A stretch of 64,000 bases of DNA from Marinilabiliaceae bacterium ANBcel2 (GCA_029688995.1 JARULA010000001.1:496001-560000); one strand, 5' to 3'. Counted from the first letter of the stretch, positions 47,070 through 57,447 are shown. Notes: generated by a model from the letters alone, not told the origin. Numbers and translations are program-made.

Positions 47070-47660
47070 TTATTTGCACCCTAATAGTTGCTGCTTTTCA
47101 AGCTCTTTTGCAACTTTTTCTATTTCAAAATAAAAATCCTCGCCAAAATATTGAACAATGGGATCTTTAAGAAATTGATAAACACGAACTTTCTCTTTTT
47201 TACCAAAAATACGGGCAGCATCACATACTGGCCATTTATGATAGTTCACAGCAACAAACTTGCTATATTTTGTAATTCTTAAAGGATAGAGATAACAAGA
47301 AGCAGGCTTTCTAAAATCTGTTTTGCCTTCACTGTAGGCTTTTTCAAAAACACATTTACAAACACCTTTACTATCATAATAAGAGTAGATACACTCCCGC
47401 CCATCAATAATGGGTGTAACCTTATCGCCATCTACATCAAATTCCCAAACACCTGTTCTATCTACCTCTTTTAAGGCAGCAGGGGATAACATCTCCTTTA
47501 CAACCGGAAAAAGATTTTCCAAAATATCAGTTTCAGCATCTTCCAGGGGAGCTCCAGATTCTCCTTCAACACAACAAGCCCCTTTACAACAATCCAGATC
47601 ACAAACAAAATACTCTTTAAAAAGATCCAGACTAATAACTTTATTGTCTATCTGTACCAT
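47070..47660 (-). CDS. DUF3109-family Cys-rich protein
   Basis: 196 residues of a family common in Bacteroidota with unknown function. Cysteines cluster at the N-terminus (VCDLDCCKGACCVEG), in the middle (GRECIYSYYDSKGVCKCVF) and again in PASCYLYP and PVCDAARIF, resembling the zinc- or iron-sulfur-binding YkgJ/CxxCxxxxCC group. The start codon is only a few bases after a terminator-like hairpin with a T-run, leaving no room for a ribosome binding site. YebC follows on the same strand. Confidence 0.88.
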   Translation of the reverse strand: MVQIDNKVISLDLFKEYFVCDLDCCKGACCVEGESGAPLEDAETDILENLFPVVKEMLSPAALKEVDRTGVWEFDVDGDKVTPIIDGRECIYSYYDSKGVCKCVFEKAYSEGKTDFRKPASCYLYPLRITKYSKFVAVNYHKWPVCDAARIFGKKEKVRVYQFLKDPIVQYFGEDFYFEIEKVAKELEKQQLLGCK

Positions 47661-47712
47661 AATAAAAAAAGCACCTCACTTTAACCTGCCTTTCAGGATA
47701 AAAAGAGATGCT
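47661..47712 (-). terminator. Terminator of gpmI, touching the next start codon
   Basis: On the minus strand AGCATCTC pairs with GAGGTGCT (one G-T), with an inner CCTG/CAGG stem, followed by seven T residues. It closes the gpmI transcript, yet the T-run ends just before the ATG of the DUF3109 gene. Confidence 0.65.
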
Positions 47713-47738
47713 GCATAAAAATTAATATTATTAATATT

Positions 47739-49265
47739 TTAATCTAAAGAGACAAGGCTTTCACCTGTCATATCCTTAGGCGGTTCAACACCCATAATTT
47801 TCAAAATTGAGGGAGCAACATCGGCTAAAATACCATCTTTTACCTCTCCCTTGTTATCCGAAACCCAAATAAATGGAACAGGATTAACTGAATGTGCTGT
47901 ATTGGCACTTCCATCAGAATTAATTGCATTATCGGCATTACCGTGATCAGCTATCACAATAACATCATACTCATTGGCTTTAGCTGCCTCTACTACGCCT
48001 TCAAGACACTCATCAACAGCCTTAACTGCTTTTAATATAGCATCATAAACACCAGTATGACCAACCATATCACCATTTGCAAAATTAAGCGCAATAAAAT
48101 CAAACTTTTTCTTATTCAGCTCTGCTACCACAGCATCCTTTACCTCATATGCACTCATTTCGGGTTTATGATCGTAAGTTGCAACTTTAGGCGAATTAAT
48201 TAAAACTCTCTCTTCATTTGCAAAAACCTCTTCTCTTCCTCCTGAAAAGAAAAATGTTACATGAGCATATTTCTCTGTTTCTGCTATTCTAAGCTGACTT
48301 AATCCCTGAGCTGCAACTACCTCTCCCAGGGTATTTGTAACATTATCCTTATCAAAAAGAACATGCAGCCCTTTGTAGGTTACATCATAAGGAGTCATTG
48401 TACAGTAATAAAGTGGGATGGTATTCATTCCCTGTTCAACCATATCCCTTTGAGTTAAAACCTCTGTAATTTCTCTGGCCCTGTCATTTCTAAAGTTAAA
48501 GAATATAACAACATCATCCTCTTCAATAGTGCCAACAGTATTACCATCATCACCAACAGCAACAATAGGCTTAATAAACTCATCGGTAACCCCCTCATCA
48601 TAAGAAGACTGTATAGATTGCAGTAAATCTTTACTCTCGGCACCCTTACCATGAACCATTAAATCATATGCCTCTTTAACACGCTCCCATCTCTTATCAC
48701 GATCCATGGCATAGTAACGACCAATTACTGAAGCAATTTTAGCATTATTTCCTTTAATATGTTCCGAAAGTTCTGACAGATACCCTTTACCACTGTATGG
48801 ATCTGTATCACGTCCATCCATAAAGGCATGAATTAAAACATCTTTAACTCCTGCCTCACTTGCAAGATCTGTTAATTTATAGAGATGCTCCTGACTACTA
48901 TGTACTCCACCTTTCGACACCAATCCCAAAAAGTGAACCTTCTTTCCCTTTTCCCTGGCATAAGTTAAAGCTTTAACCAATTCGGGATTTTTAGAGATAG
49001 AGTTATCTTTTATAGCTAAATTTATTTTTACCAAATCCTGATAAACAATTCTTCCTGCTCCAATATTCAAATGGCCAACTTCAGAGTTCCCCATCTGCCC
49101 TTCGGGCAAACCAACTTTTTCTCCCGATGCATCTAACTTAGAATTAGGATATTTTTCTACAAGAGAATCAAAATAAGGGGTATCTCCTTTATATACCACA
49201 TCAGAGTCGGACTTGTCTCCGTAGCCCCAGCCGTCAAGGATAATAAGAATGGTCTTCTTGTTCAT
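47739..49265 (-). CDS. gpmI: Phosphoglycerate mutase, cofactor-independent
   Basis: About 508 residues from the ATG at 49265 ([17 protein letters not shown]), the normal family length; an in-frame ATG at 49292 would add nine residues. It is an alkaline phosphatase-fold enzyme that interconverts 3- and 2-phosphoglycerate. The catalytic Ser61 is in [17 protein letters not shown]; metal ligands occur in [21 protein letters not shown] and [11 protein letters not shown] terminator follows. The gene has its own promoter, apart from the tRNA genes upstream. Confidence 0.97.
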   Translation of the reverse strand: MNKKTILIILDGWGYGDKSDSDVVYKGDTPYFDSLVEKYPNSKLDASGEKVGLPEGQMGNSEVGHLNIGAGRIVYQDLVKINLAIKDNSISKNPELVKALTYAREKGKKVHFLGLVSKGGVHSSQEHLYKLTDLASEAGVKDVLIHAFMDGRDTDPYSGKGYLSELSEHIKGNNAKIASVIGRYYAMDRDKRWERVKEAYDLMVHGKGAESKDLLQSIQSSYDEGVTDEFIKPIVAVGDDGNTVGTIEEDDVVIFFNFRNDRAREITEVLTQRDMVEQGMNTIPLYYCTMTPYDVTYKGLHVLFDKDNVTNTLGEVVAAQGLSQLRIAETEKYAHVTFFFSGGREEVFANEERVLINSPKVATYDHKPEMSAYEVKDAVVAELNKKKFDFIALNFANGDMVGHTGVYDAILKAVKAVDECLEGVVEAAKANEYDVIVIADHGNADNAINSDGSANTAHSVNPVPFIWVSDNKGEVKDGILADVAPSILKIMGVEPPKDMTGESLVSLD

Positions 49266-49311
49266 ATCTATTAAAATTATTTGTTTTATCACTAAAAAAA
49301 TTACCTGTTAT

Positions 49312-49319
49312 CAAAGATA
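49312..49319 (-). promoter_or_regulatory. -7 element of gpmI
   Basis: Minus strand TATCTTTG fits TAnnTTTG, about 40 bases before the preferred start at 49265. The -33 element is not clear. Confidence 0.4.
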
Positions 49320-49420
49320 CAACAAGTTAGAGAACTATAATGTTTTTAGCTTTTAAACTACAGGTAACACTTTCAATTAATCAGATCGGGATCAACTATT
49401 TATAAAAAGATTTTTATACT

Positions 49421-49448
49421 AAAAAAGCCGGCAATTACCGGCTTTTTT
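49421..49448 (-). terminator. Terminator of the tRNA-Phe pair
   Basis: AAAAAAGCCGG and CCGGCTTTTTT form an 11-base stem with a 6-base loop, directly after the second tRNA of the transcript. It is a strong rho-independent terminator. Confidence 0.9.
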
Positions 49449-49450
49449 AG

Positions 49451-49523
<73 letters not shown>

Positions 49524-49628
49524 TATTTGTTATTTTTTAATTTAAATGGTTTAAAAATAACAAAACATCCATAATCAATTAACCCTTAAAATCTAATTTG
49601 ATAATAAAACCTTTAAATTATTACCAAG

Positions 49629-49701
<73 letters not shown>

Positions 49702-49719
49702 TTTGCGTGAATTGCGCTG

Positions 49720-49749
49720 CAAATATACGCAAAGATTTTTTTCTTCAAA
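49720..49749 (-). promoter_or_regulatory. Promoter of the tRNA-Phe pair
   Basis: On the minus strand TTTG at 49749-49746, an 18-base spacer, then TATATTTG at 49727-49720: a near-perfect Bacteroidota promoter. Transcripts would begin about 10 bases before the tRNA. Confidence 0.75.
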
Positions 49750-49800
49750 ACATAAGATGTGATTTATTCTAAAAATATTCTTAAACCAACTATTAAGAAA

Positions 49801-49831
49801 TCTGTTTTTAAATTCATTAATAGTACTTTTG
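49801..49831 (+). promoter_or_regulatory. Promoter of the M16 protease gene
   Basis: TACTTTTG at 49824-49831 fits TAnnTTTG, with a weak TCTG at 49801-49804, 19 bases ahead. It overlaps a possible TTG start at 49829, so translation must begin later, at the ATG 49856. Confidence 0.55.
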
Positions 49832-49855
49832 CCACAATTTTATGAAACTAAAACA

Positions 49856-51076
49856 ATGAAATTTTACACTAACACTTTACAAAACGGAATAAGAGTTATC
49901 CACCACCCCTCTCCTTCTCCGGTTGCACATTGTGGAATAATTATCAATGTGGGCTCACGCGATGAAAAAGAGGATGAACACGGGATAGCACATTTTATAG
50001 AACATATACTGTTTAAAGGAACAAAAAAGAGAAAAACCTACCACATTTTAAGTCGTATAGATGATGTTGGCGGAGAGTTAAATGCATACACAACAAAAGA
50101 AGAAACATCTATTTTTGCAACCTTTTTAAAAGAAGATTTTAACAGAGCTATTGAACTTCTGCACGATATTACATTTAATTCAATATTTCCGCAAAAAGAG
50201 ATAGTTAAAGAGAAAGAGGTGATTATAGATGAAATTAACTCTTATAAAGACAACCCCTCAGAGCTAATAATAGATGATTTTGAAGAGTTTCTCTACCCAA
50301 ATGACCCAATAGGCAGGAACATACTGGGAACACCCGAAACAATAAAAAGATTTAATCAAAGTGATATAACAGAGTTTATAAAAAACAACTACCATACAGA
50401 TCAAATTGTAATATGTACTGTTGGAGAGGCCACACCTAAAAAAATATTCAAAACATTTGATAAATATTTTGCAGATATACCATACAATCCCAGAAAAACA
50501 GTTAGAAAAGCACCCAGCATATATATCCCCAAAAGAAAAAATGTTACATTGGACACTTTTCAAAGCCATATCACACTGGGAAACAGAGCATTTGACATAA
50601 ACCATCCTGAAAAGACAACAATGCTGCTATTAAACAACCTGCTGGGCGGCCCGGGAATGAATAGCAGATTAAACATGGCTCTGCGCGAGAAAAGTGGAAT
50701 AGCCTATAATATAGAATCAATATATGCACCATACTCAGGGACAGGTGTCTTTACTATCTATTTTGGAACTGATAAAGAGAACATTGAGCGTAGCATTAAA
50801 ATAGTAACCAGAGAATTAAAAAAAATAAGAGAAAAAAAGCTGGGGAAAATACAGCTACATAATGCTCAACGCCAACTTAAAGGCCAAATTGCCATTGCCA
50901 ACGAGAATAAAGAGAACTTAATGCTTTCCATTGGCAAAAGCTACATGCTCTACAACAGGGTTGACACTCTTGAAGATATCTGCAAAAAAATAGACAGGAT
51001 TACTGCAGCAGATATATTAGAGGTCGCCAACAAGGTGCTTAATCCTGATGATTTATCCTACCTGATATATCAATAA
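49856..51076 (+). CDS. M16-family zinc protease
   Basis: About 406 residues from ATG 49856. The inverted zinc motif HFIEH is at 46-50, and the downstream acidic ligand region (VIIDEINSYKDNPSELI) is intact. The C-terminal half has the GGPGMNSRLNMALREKSGIAY loop that holds peptide in processing-type peptidases. No signal peptide is seen, so it is probably cytosolic; targets are unknown. The O-methyltransferase follows 12 bases later. Confidence 0.93.
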   Translation: MKFYTNTLQNGIRVIHHPSPSPVAHCGIIINVGSRDEKEDEHGIAHFIEHILFKGTKKRKTYHILSRIDDVGGELNAYTTKEETSIFATFLKEDFNRAIELLHDITFNSIFPQKEIVKEKEVIIDEINSYKDNPSELIIDDFEEFLYPNDPIGRNILGTPETIKRFNQSDITEFIKNNYHTDQIVICTVGEATPKKIFKTFDKYFADIPYNPRKTVRKAPSIYIPKRKNVTLDTFQSHITLGNRAFDINHPEKTTMLLLNNLLGGPGMNSRLNMALREKSGIAYNIESIYAPYSGTGVFTIYFGTDKENIERSIKIVTRELKKIREKKLGKIQLHNAQRQLKGQIAIANENKENLMLSIGKSYMLYNRVDTLEDICKKIDRITAADILEVANKVLNPDDLSYLIYQ

Positions 51077-51088
51077 AAGTTAATAGAT

Positions 51089-51736
51089 ATGATTAATAAC
51101 GAAGCAATCGTTGAAAACTACATTCATGCAAACATGAATGAAGAAGATGAAATATTAAAAGAACTGGAACGATATACATATCTAAATGTTTTACGTCCCA
51201 GGATGTTATCGGGACATATACAGGGAACGTTTCTCAGGTTTGTATGTGAAATGATAAATCCCCAAAAAGTTCTCGAAATAGGAACATTTACAGGATACTC
51301 AGCAATATGTATGGCTAAGGGCACATCGGCAAATACCATAATAGATACAGTCGAGATTAATGATGAGCTTGAGCCATTAATCAGAAAATTTTTAAAAAAA
51401 GCAGAGGTTGATAAAAAAGTTAATTTACACATAGGAAATGCTTTGGAGATAACCGATACCATAGTGGGAGATTTTAACCTTATATTCATTGACGGAGATA
51501 AAAGGGAGTATCCCAACTATTACAATAAATTTATAGAGAGAGTTAGTCCGGGTGGATGGATTATAGCAGACAACACTCTTTGGAGCGGAAAAGTCACTGA
51601 TATAAGCGTACGGGAAAGTGATCCTCAAACCAAAGGGATTGTAGAGTTTAATAAAATTGTAAAACAGGATCCTCGAACCGAAAATGTTATTCTGCCGGTA
51701 AGAGACGGATTAACAATAATAAAAAAAATAGTATAA
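51089..51736 (+). CDS. SAM-dependent O-methyltransferase
   Basis: 215 residues of the COMT-like methyltransferase_3 family. The SAM motif VLEIGTFTGYSAICMA and the metal-binding IFIDGDKREYPNYYN and ADNTLWSGKV segments are present. It probably methylates a hydroxyl on a small catechol-like molecule or on tRNA wobble uridine (the TrmR group belongs to this family). Given the U32 protein in this window, a link to 5-hydroxyuridine of tRNA is possible but unproven. It is co-transcribed with the M16 gene. Confidence 0.88.
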   Translation: MINNEAIVENYIHANMNEEDEILKELERYTYLNVLRPRMLSGHIQGTFLRFVCEMINPQKVLEIGTFTGYSAICMAKGTSANTIIDTVEINDELEPLIRKFLKKAEVDKKVNLHIGNALEITDTIVGDFNLIFIDGDKREYPNYYNKFIERVSPGGWIIADNTLWSGKVTDISVRESDPQTKGIVEFNKIVKQDPRTENVILPVRDGLTIIKKIV

Positions 51737-51810
51737 CCCGATTAAAGTTAAGAATTATATCAAGAAGGGGTAAGTCTATCTGTAAATTAAACAGATAAAA
51801 AAGAGATAGA

Positions 51811-52290
51811 TTACTTTTTATAAACAAGCACCGAAGCTGTAGCTGCAACTCCTTCTCCTCGACCTGTAAAACCTAGTCGTTCACTGGTAGTTGCTTTAAC
51901 TGAAACTTTAACCTTATCAATATTCATCACCTCTGCCATAACCTCCTGCATTTTATCTATATACCCTTTAAGCTTTGGGGTCTCCAAAATAACAACAGAG
52001 TCTATATTATTACACTCATAACCTTTAGATCTTACTATTTCCATAGTTTTTGCAAGCAAAACCTTACTGTCAACACCTTTTAAAGAGGGATCGCTATCGG
52101 GAAAGTGACATCCAATATCCCTCTCATTTACAGCCCCTAACAGTGCGTCACACACAGCATGAATTAAAACATCACCATCGGAGTGACCTTCACTCCCTTT
52201 TTCAAAAGGTATCTTAATACCTCCTATAAATAAAGGATATCCTAAAGTCAAACGGTGAACATCATATCCGGTACCAATACGAAAATCCAT
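51811..52290 (-). CDS. ispF: 2-C-methyl-D-erythritol 2,4-cyclodiphosphate synthase
   Basis: 159 residues from ATG 52290, the usual length; the frame is open further upstream but that part overlaps the end of porV. Zinc ligands Asp10, His12 and His44 appear in GTGYDVHRL and DVLIHAVCDALLGA, and the C-terminal TTSERLGFTGRGEGVAA is typical. It makes the cyclic diphosphate of the MEP pathway. It lies 13 bases after porV, an order I recall from Porphyromonas (porU, porV, then ispF). Confidence 0.96.
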   Translation of the reverse strand: MDFRIGTGYDVHRLTLGYPLFIGGIKIPFEKGSEGHSDGDVLIHAVCDALLGAVNERDIGCHFPDSDPSLKGVDSKVLLAKTMEIVRSKGYECNNIDSVVILETPKLKGYIDKMQEVMAEVMNIDKVKVSVKATTSERLGFTGRGEGVAATASVLVYKK

Positions 52291-52303
52291 ATTAAAACAA
52301 TTT

Positions 52304-53473
52304 CTACAATCCAACCTGATCGAGATCAACTCCCAGCGTAAAACGAACAGTATTTGCAAGAGGATTATTGGAGACTGTAGGAATAAGATATGAGGCATCA
52401 AGAGTCACCATATTAAACTTAAGGCCAATACCGGCAGTAAAATGTTTGCGATTCCCTTTATTCTCATGTTCATGAAAATAGCCACCTCTTAAAGCAAACT
52501 GATTAGCATACCAATATTCAATACCGAAGGCCAGACTAATTTCCTGCATCTCCTCACTGAATCCACCCGGAGCATCTCCAAAAGAGGAGAACATACCACT
52601 AATAACAGATTTATCCCTATACTCCTCAACATACTCCTCGGATGTTTCAATGCCTGCAGGAGGCGTTGGAACCAGTAGCTTGTTTGCATCCAATGAAAAA
52701 GAGATTGAATTATACTCATCCAAATCGGTAGTAAGTGATGTTCCCAATCTCAAATTTGTTGGTATAAACTCTTCGGTATGTCCGCCATCATATGAAATCT
52801 TACTACCAATATTGGAAATATTAATTCCGGCAGCAAAACGAGAATCATTTTCAAACCAATTCACATCACGATTATAAAAAAAGGAGATGTCAGCTGCAAA
52901 AGATGTTCCCGCACTCATATCTCCATGCTGACCACCTGATTGAAACAGGTCAGATCGTATATAACGAAAAGCTACCGACCCCGAAAAATGGTCAGACAAA
53001 ATACGGCTATAACCAACATCAAAAGCAAGCTCGTTTGGATTTATTTGATAACCAATATCATCTGCTGTTTCCCTCATAGTAATACCACCAAGGGTAAAAT
53101 ATCTCAAAGAACCACTAATAACCTGCATATCGTCTAATCTGTAAAACCCTGTAAGATAGTACAGATTGATATCGCTAACTAAATCTCTCAACCATGGAAC
53201 ATAGGAAACAGCAATACCGCTATTACCATCAATAAATGCAAATTTTGAAGGATTCCAATGTTGTGAATTCAAATCAGGAGTGGTTGCAACTCCGGCATTC
53301 CCCATAGCGCCACCACGCGAATCAGGGGTTATATCTAAAAAAGGAACTGCAGTATTAACAATATTTACTTTCCCTCCTAATTCACCGGGCTCTATTGCTG
53401 ACTGCCCAATTACCTTTCCAATGCTTACCCATGTTATTAACAAGATAAGTATAACCTTTAATATAACTCTCAT
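52304..53473 (-). CDS. porV: Type IX secretion outer-membrane shuttle PorV (LptO)
   Basis: 389 residues: signal peptide (LLITWVSIGKVIGQ), then a FadL-like barrel. The N-terminal VNIVNTAVPFLDITPDSRGGAMGNAGVATTPD and the C-terminal TVRFTLGVDLD are typical of PorV. It takes cargo proteins from the Sov translocon to PorU for removal of the C-terminal signal and attachment to lipopolysaccharide. The gene follows porU by 143 bases on the same strand and precedes ispF. Confidence 0.93.
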   Translation of the reverse strand: MRVILKVILILLITWVSIGKVIGQSAIEPGELGGKVNIVNTAVPFLDITPDSRGGAMGNAGVATTPDLNSQHWNPSKFAFIDGNSGIAVSYVPWLRDLVSDINLYYLTGFYRLDDMQVISGSLRYFTLGGITMRETADDIGYQINPNELAFDVGYSRILSDHFSGSVAFRYIRSDLFQSGGQHGDMSAGTSFAADISFFYNRDVNWFENDSRFAAGINISNIGSKISYDGGHTEEFIPTNLRLGTSLTTDLDEYNSISFSLDANKLLVPTPPAGIETSEEYVEEYRDKSVISGMFSSFGDAPGGFSEEMQEISLAFGIEYWYANQFALRGGYFHEHENKGNRKHFTAGIGLKFNMVTLDASYLIPTVSNNPLANTVRFTLGVDLDQVGL

Positions 53474-53605
53474 ATAAATTACTTTGTTAAATCTAACTAA
53501 TTATAAAAACATTAAATTCTACCTCAACAAAAGATCATAGAAACCTATATGCTAATTCATTCAAATATGATAGAAAACTTCTCATTTTTAATAACTCTAA
53601 AAATA

Positions 53606-53613
53606 CAAATTTA
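53606..53613 (-). promoter_or_regulatory. -7 element before porV
   Basis: Minus strand TAAATTTG fits TAnnTTTG and lies right after the porU stop, so porV may have its own promoter besides reading through from porU. Leader about 125 bases. Confidence 0.4.
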
Positions 53614-53616
53614 GTA

Positions 53617-56600
53617 TTATTTAATTAAAACTTTTTGAATATACTCTCCTTGCTTTCCTACTCTGTTTACAAACTTAAAACGGATAAGATAAATACCCTG
53701 TGAGTTGATTCCCAATGTTTGGGGAGCAATAGATAGAGGACCGATGCTGTTTTTATCGACCACTCGCCTAATTTGCTGTTGCCCTAAAAAAGAACCATCT
53801 ATAGAATAAGCTTCTACAGTAATTGTAACAGAACTACCGGGATCATCTATCAAAAGAGAAAAATAGCCATTTTCACCCAACTTAAGAGGGTTTGGATACC
53901 ATTTAAAGTCATAAATATCAATACCTTTACTCTTTTCAACGACAAAAGAGATCTCCTCAGTTGTAGAGTTATTGTGAGTATCCCATACCCGAAGAGAGAG
54001 TGTATGTTCACCCTTATCTAACGATGGAAGCTGATATACAACTGTCCCTTCTTTATATGTATCTGCAGCAGCTGTAAAATAATCATTTAAAACAATTGGA
54101 TTGTTATTATCACCATTTATTGTCAGTAGAATATCGTGACCAATTCCAATCCCTGAAGTATTTATACCCGATTCATCAAAAAGATGGGCAAACAGAAGAG
54201 GAGATTGCCCTGTTCGGTCTCCGGATGAAAAATTTTTATGATTAAGATATAAATTAACCTCGGGGCCTTTATTGTCTATTGGCGGGTTCTTAGAGATTCC
54301 TCCAACCATAAAATCAGTAAAAGCACCAGATGCACTCATTAAATTATCAGAACGGGCATAATATGTAATTTTTCCATAATCATAGTTATATCTTATATCA
54401 AAAGGAACAACAAACTCAGCTTCAAATTCTCCATCTATTACAGTTGATATCCCATTAAAAAGAATATTTGAATATTCTGAATAGTTAAACGAAGGGTTAC
54501 CCTGATTACCCAGAGTTCTAATATCGACAGACTTATCATAAACCGTTAGCTCCACCTCACCATTAAAATTAGATAACCTTTCCCCGCCGGCAGAAACGAC
54601 TTCGCCCTCAAGTGATACTTTAGAGAGAGCACTTATTGTATCCACCTTAGAACTGACCGGATTACCATTTAGAGCAACCGTATTAACACTATTTTCGGGA
54701 TATTGCAATTGCAGAGCCGGATCACCCAATAGTGAAAAATTAAGTTTATTTACAGTGCTACCCGAACCATTTTTGGTTTTTCGTATAATATCTCCAAAGG
54801 TTAATTTACGACCTTCACCATCTCTTTCAAAAACATGGTCAAAAAAGACATTATTCAAATTATAGTTAAGACTTGAATAAACAAGTCGGGTAGTAGTTAA
54901 AAGCGCAATACCCCCTCCATCAGGATTTAAAAAGACTCTTTCTCCGGCCGAGACACCCGATGGATCATCCCATCGGCTAAATTCACAAGTTGCTGTTACA
55001 AAAAGCGGAAGTCTTTGAATATTACTCCACTGGTTAATACTATTTGTTGTAACAACCATCTCTTCGGTTAGACCGGAAGTTCCACCATGACCAACAAAAT
55101 TGAAAAGAAGAGTCCCATTCGAGATAGCTCGCTCTACATCATTATTAGCTCCCGGAAATCTCCTGCCAGTATGTATAACCACAGGCTCATAACTATCAAG
55201 ATAGATTTTTCGCAAATCATATTGAGGATAATTATTCTCAACCTTTTGAGCTAAACGATCAGCATCCCTCATATGAATATTATTATCACCATCATCTGCC
55301 AAAAAAGTGATATTGTTCTGCCAACTCCCCTGATCCTGCTCCTCAAGATAATATCTAACCTTCTCCACAGCTTCATTGGCCTCCTCAACAGTTCGAACAG
55401 GAAAACGCCCAATACCAATATCAAGGCGATCACGCATATCATCATCTCCCTCATTATCACCTAAAAAGCCAAAATAATCATCAGTAACATACGAGTTAGA
55501 TCTGTGCAATGAGTTTTTACTCTGATATGTAGGAATCCAGTTAACCTCCTCATAATTCCCCCCCCTGTTAGTATAGTATCCATTACCGAGTAAAAGCATA
55601 TATTTAGGAATATCACCACCCTCATTTTTACCTCTTTTAAAAAGCATCCGGGCAAACGATCTTATAGCGGTCACATCTTTATGTCCCCATGAAAACTCAT
55701 TATATATCTCATCTGGGGTAACTACAACAGAGGAGAGATTATTGTGTTCTAAGTGAAGTTGTGCAAGTTTATAAGCCGCTTCCATAAATTCCACAGGCGA
55801 AACAATAATATAATCTACAGCTGTAATTCCGTAAAGGTTCTGATTGGATACAACCTCTATTTTAGATGGCTCGGGGAATACTCCGGCAGGATCAAAAACT
55901 ACATACTCATTACAGGTATCGGTGTTATCGATAAAAGTTATATACTCATCATTCACTCCACCACCTGTTATAACTTCTGCAGCAGCAGTAATATCTGAAA
56001 CATCCCAAACAACAGGATTTGCAACATCACTATCTATAAAGAACTCTGTAATATTACCTTCGCCTGTTGTTGCAATATCCCTAAAATTAAGCTGCGAATC
56101 AGATAAAGAGAGCTTACTTCGCGCATTTAACACAATATAATCGAGCCACCCCTCAGAATTGCTCCCATTAGAATTATACTCCATATTAACTGTAATATTA
56201 TCCCCAGAAAAAAGAGCTTCAGAAGTCTCTTTAGCATAACGTGCATAATATCCTTCGGTTGAAAAAATAGAGACACCCTGAAATATTAATTGCATAATAG
56301 AGTTTCGAGACCCACTACCTCCATATAAAGAGAAGCTGTTACTCGATGAAGAGCGCCCTGCAGCAGCTAAGGCAATTTTTACAGGTTTTTTTTCATCTCT
56401 TTTATTAAAATAAAAAGAGAAATCTCTATTCAAAGAGGTGGAGTTGCTAAAACGTTCGCCAAACCATCGACGACCCGACTTAATAAGATTAACCAAATCC
56501 TCTTCATGATATCTTAAATCATCAAAATAGTATGAAACATTGTTAGCTTCAGAATTAGGCAGCTCTTTTACCTTAACAGCCTCAGGAGCTTCGGATAGCT

Positions 56601-57420
56601 GAGTGAAAAAATAGATACCCTTATCACTATAAGGATGCTTACTATGAATAAACATTTTATAATCTTCATCATACTCCCATGATACAGCTCCGTGAGCATA
56701 AAAATAGAGTGCCGATTCTTCACTACTGTGCCATACACTAATAGGAGGAATCCCTTTAGGTCGGTACTCACTATTACTTCCTGGAACAACCTGCCCGCCA
56801 TAACCAAAAACCCCAACCCTTGATGGAGTATCAAACCCCCATTGACGCAGAGTGGAGTATGAAATTTTATGAATGCCCGACTCCTCAACACCGGTTTTCA
56901 CCCAATAGCCTTGAGAAAGAACCGACTCGCGGGGATATAAATCGGGTGTGGAAGATTTTAGCTCTCCCTTTTCAGCAAAAGAGATTATCAACTCTAATTC
57001 CAAAACTCTTTTAACATTATCTGATAAAAGCAGATAAGGAGCTATCTCAATCTCAAGAAACTTCTCGCCTCTTACAGTGGTAACCTCAAATTTTTGAACA
57101 ACATCACTCTTATCCGGTAACATCCCAATATCTATGGCTGCTGATAAGGAGGACAGATCTTTATCTATGGTAAAAATATCATCCACCGCAACATCAACAC
57201 TCTCCTCAACTACACCATAAGGTAGAGGAAGTGAAAACCTGTATACAAAACCATCTTCATCGATTGAACCTCCACCTTTAAAAGGAAGTCCTCCATCAAA
57301 ATTATCCCTCCACTCTATGCTCTCTTTATAAAAAATTTGACGAGAACTATGATCAAAACCAAAAAAAGATAAAGGGTGAAACAGAATTAATATAGATATT
57401 ATAAAGATACTTTTCTTCAT
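53617..57420 (-). CDS. porU: Type IX secretion sortase PorU
   Basis: 1267 residues: signal peptide, N-terminal propeptide-like region, then a C25 (gingipain-type) peptidase domain whose catalytic pair is His778 (FVGHGGTSG) and Cys812 (TATCEFSRW). Beta-sandwich domains follow, and the end (from FKWYPNPL, about 1175) is a type IX C-terminal domain, which PorU keeps. It cuts the sorting domain off cargo and joins it to A-type lipopolysaccharide at the cell surface, together with PorV downstream. The divergent neighbour is gldJ. Length and architecture match known PorU. Confidence 0.95.
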   Translation of the reverse strand: MKKSIFIISILILFHPLSFFGFDHSSRQIFYKESIEWRDNFDGGLPFKGGGSIDEDGFVYRFSLPLPYGVVEESVDVAVDDIFTIDKDLSSLSAAIDIGMLPDKSDVVQKFEVTTVRGEKFLEIEIAPYLLLSDNVKRVLELELIISFAEKGELKSSTPDLYPRESVLSQGYWVKTGVEESGIHKISYSTLRQWGFDTPSRVGVFGYGGQVVPGSNSEYRPKGIPPISVWHSSEESALYFYAHGAVSWEYDEDYKMFIHSKHPYSDKGIYFFTQLSEAPEAVKVKELPNSEANNVSYYFDDLRYHEEDLVNLIKSGRRWFGERFSNSTSLNRDFSFYFNKRDEKKPVKIALAAAGRSSSSNSFSLYGGSGSRNSIMQLIFQGVSIFSTEGYYARYAKETSEALFSGDNITVNMEYNSNGSNSEGWLDYIVLNARSKLSLSDSQLNFRDIATTGEGNITEFFIDSDVANPVVWDVSDITAAAEVITGGGVNDEYITFIDNTDTCNEYVVFDPAGVFPEPSKIEVVSNQNLYGITAVDYIIVSPVEFMEAAYKLAQLHLEHNNLSSVVVTPDEIYNEFSWGHKDVTAIRSFARMLFKRGKNEGGDIPKYMLLLGNGYYTNRGGNYEEVNWIPTYQSKNSLHRSNSYVTDDYFGFLGDNEGDDDMRDRLDIGIGRFPVRTVEEANEAVEKVRYYLEEQDQGSWQNNITFLADDGDNNIHMRDADRLAQKVENNYPQYDLRKIYLDSYEPVVIHTGRRFPGANNDVERAISNGTLLFNFVGHGGTSGLTEEMVVTTNSINQWSNIQRLPLFVTATCEFSRWDDPSGVSAGERVFLNPDGGGIALLTTTRLVYSSLNYNLNNVFFDHVFERDGEGRKLTFGDIIRKTKNGSGSTVNKLNFSLLGDPALQLQYPENSVNTVALNGNPVSSKVDTISALSKVSLEGEVVSAGGERLSNFNGEVELTVYDKSVDIRTLGNQGNPSFNYSEYSNILFNGISTVIDGEFEAEFVVPFDIRYNYDYGKITYYARSDNLMSASGAFTDFMVGGISKNPPIDNKGPEVNLYLNHKNFSSGDRTGQSPLLFAHLFDESGINTSGIGIGHDILLTINGDNNNPIVLNDYFTAAADTYKEGTVVYQLPSLDKGEHTLSLRVWDTHNNSTTEEISFVVEKSKGIDIYDFKWYPNPLKLGENGYFSLLIDDPGSSVTITVEAYSIDGSFLGQQQIRRVVDKNSIGPLSIAPQTLGINSQGIYLIRFKFVNRVGKQGEYIQKVLIK

Positions 57421-57439
57421 CTGACAAATTAATAGTTCA

Positions 57440-57447
57440 CAAAAATA
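57440..57447 (-). promoter_or_regulatory. -7 element of porU
   Basis: Minus strand TATTTTTG fits TAnnTTTG, about 20 bases before the porU ATG. No convincing -33 element. Confidence 0.4.

Noticed and set aside
51754-51800. Stem TATCTGT/ACAGATA between the O-methyltransferase and ispF
   Set aside because: It has no T-run on either strand in the right place, so it is not called a terminator; no other role is evident.
52291-52401. 37-residue N-terminal extension of IspF
   Set aside because: It overlaps the end of porV, and the family starts at the MDFRIGTGYDVH methionine.
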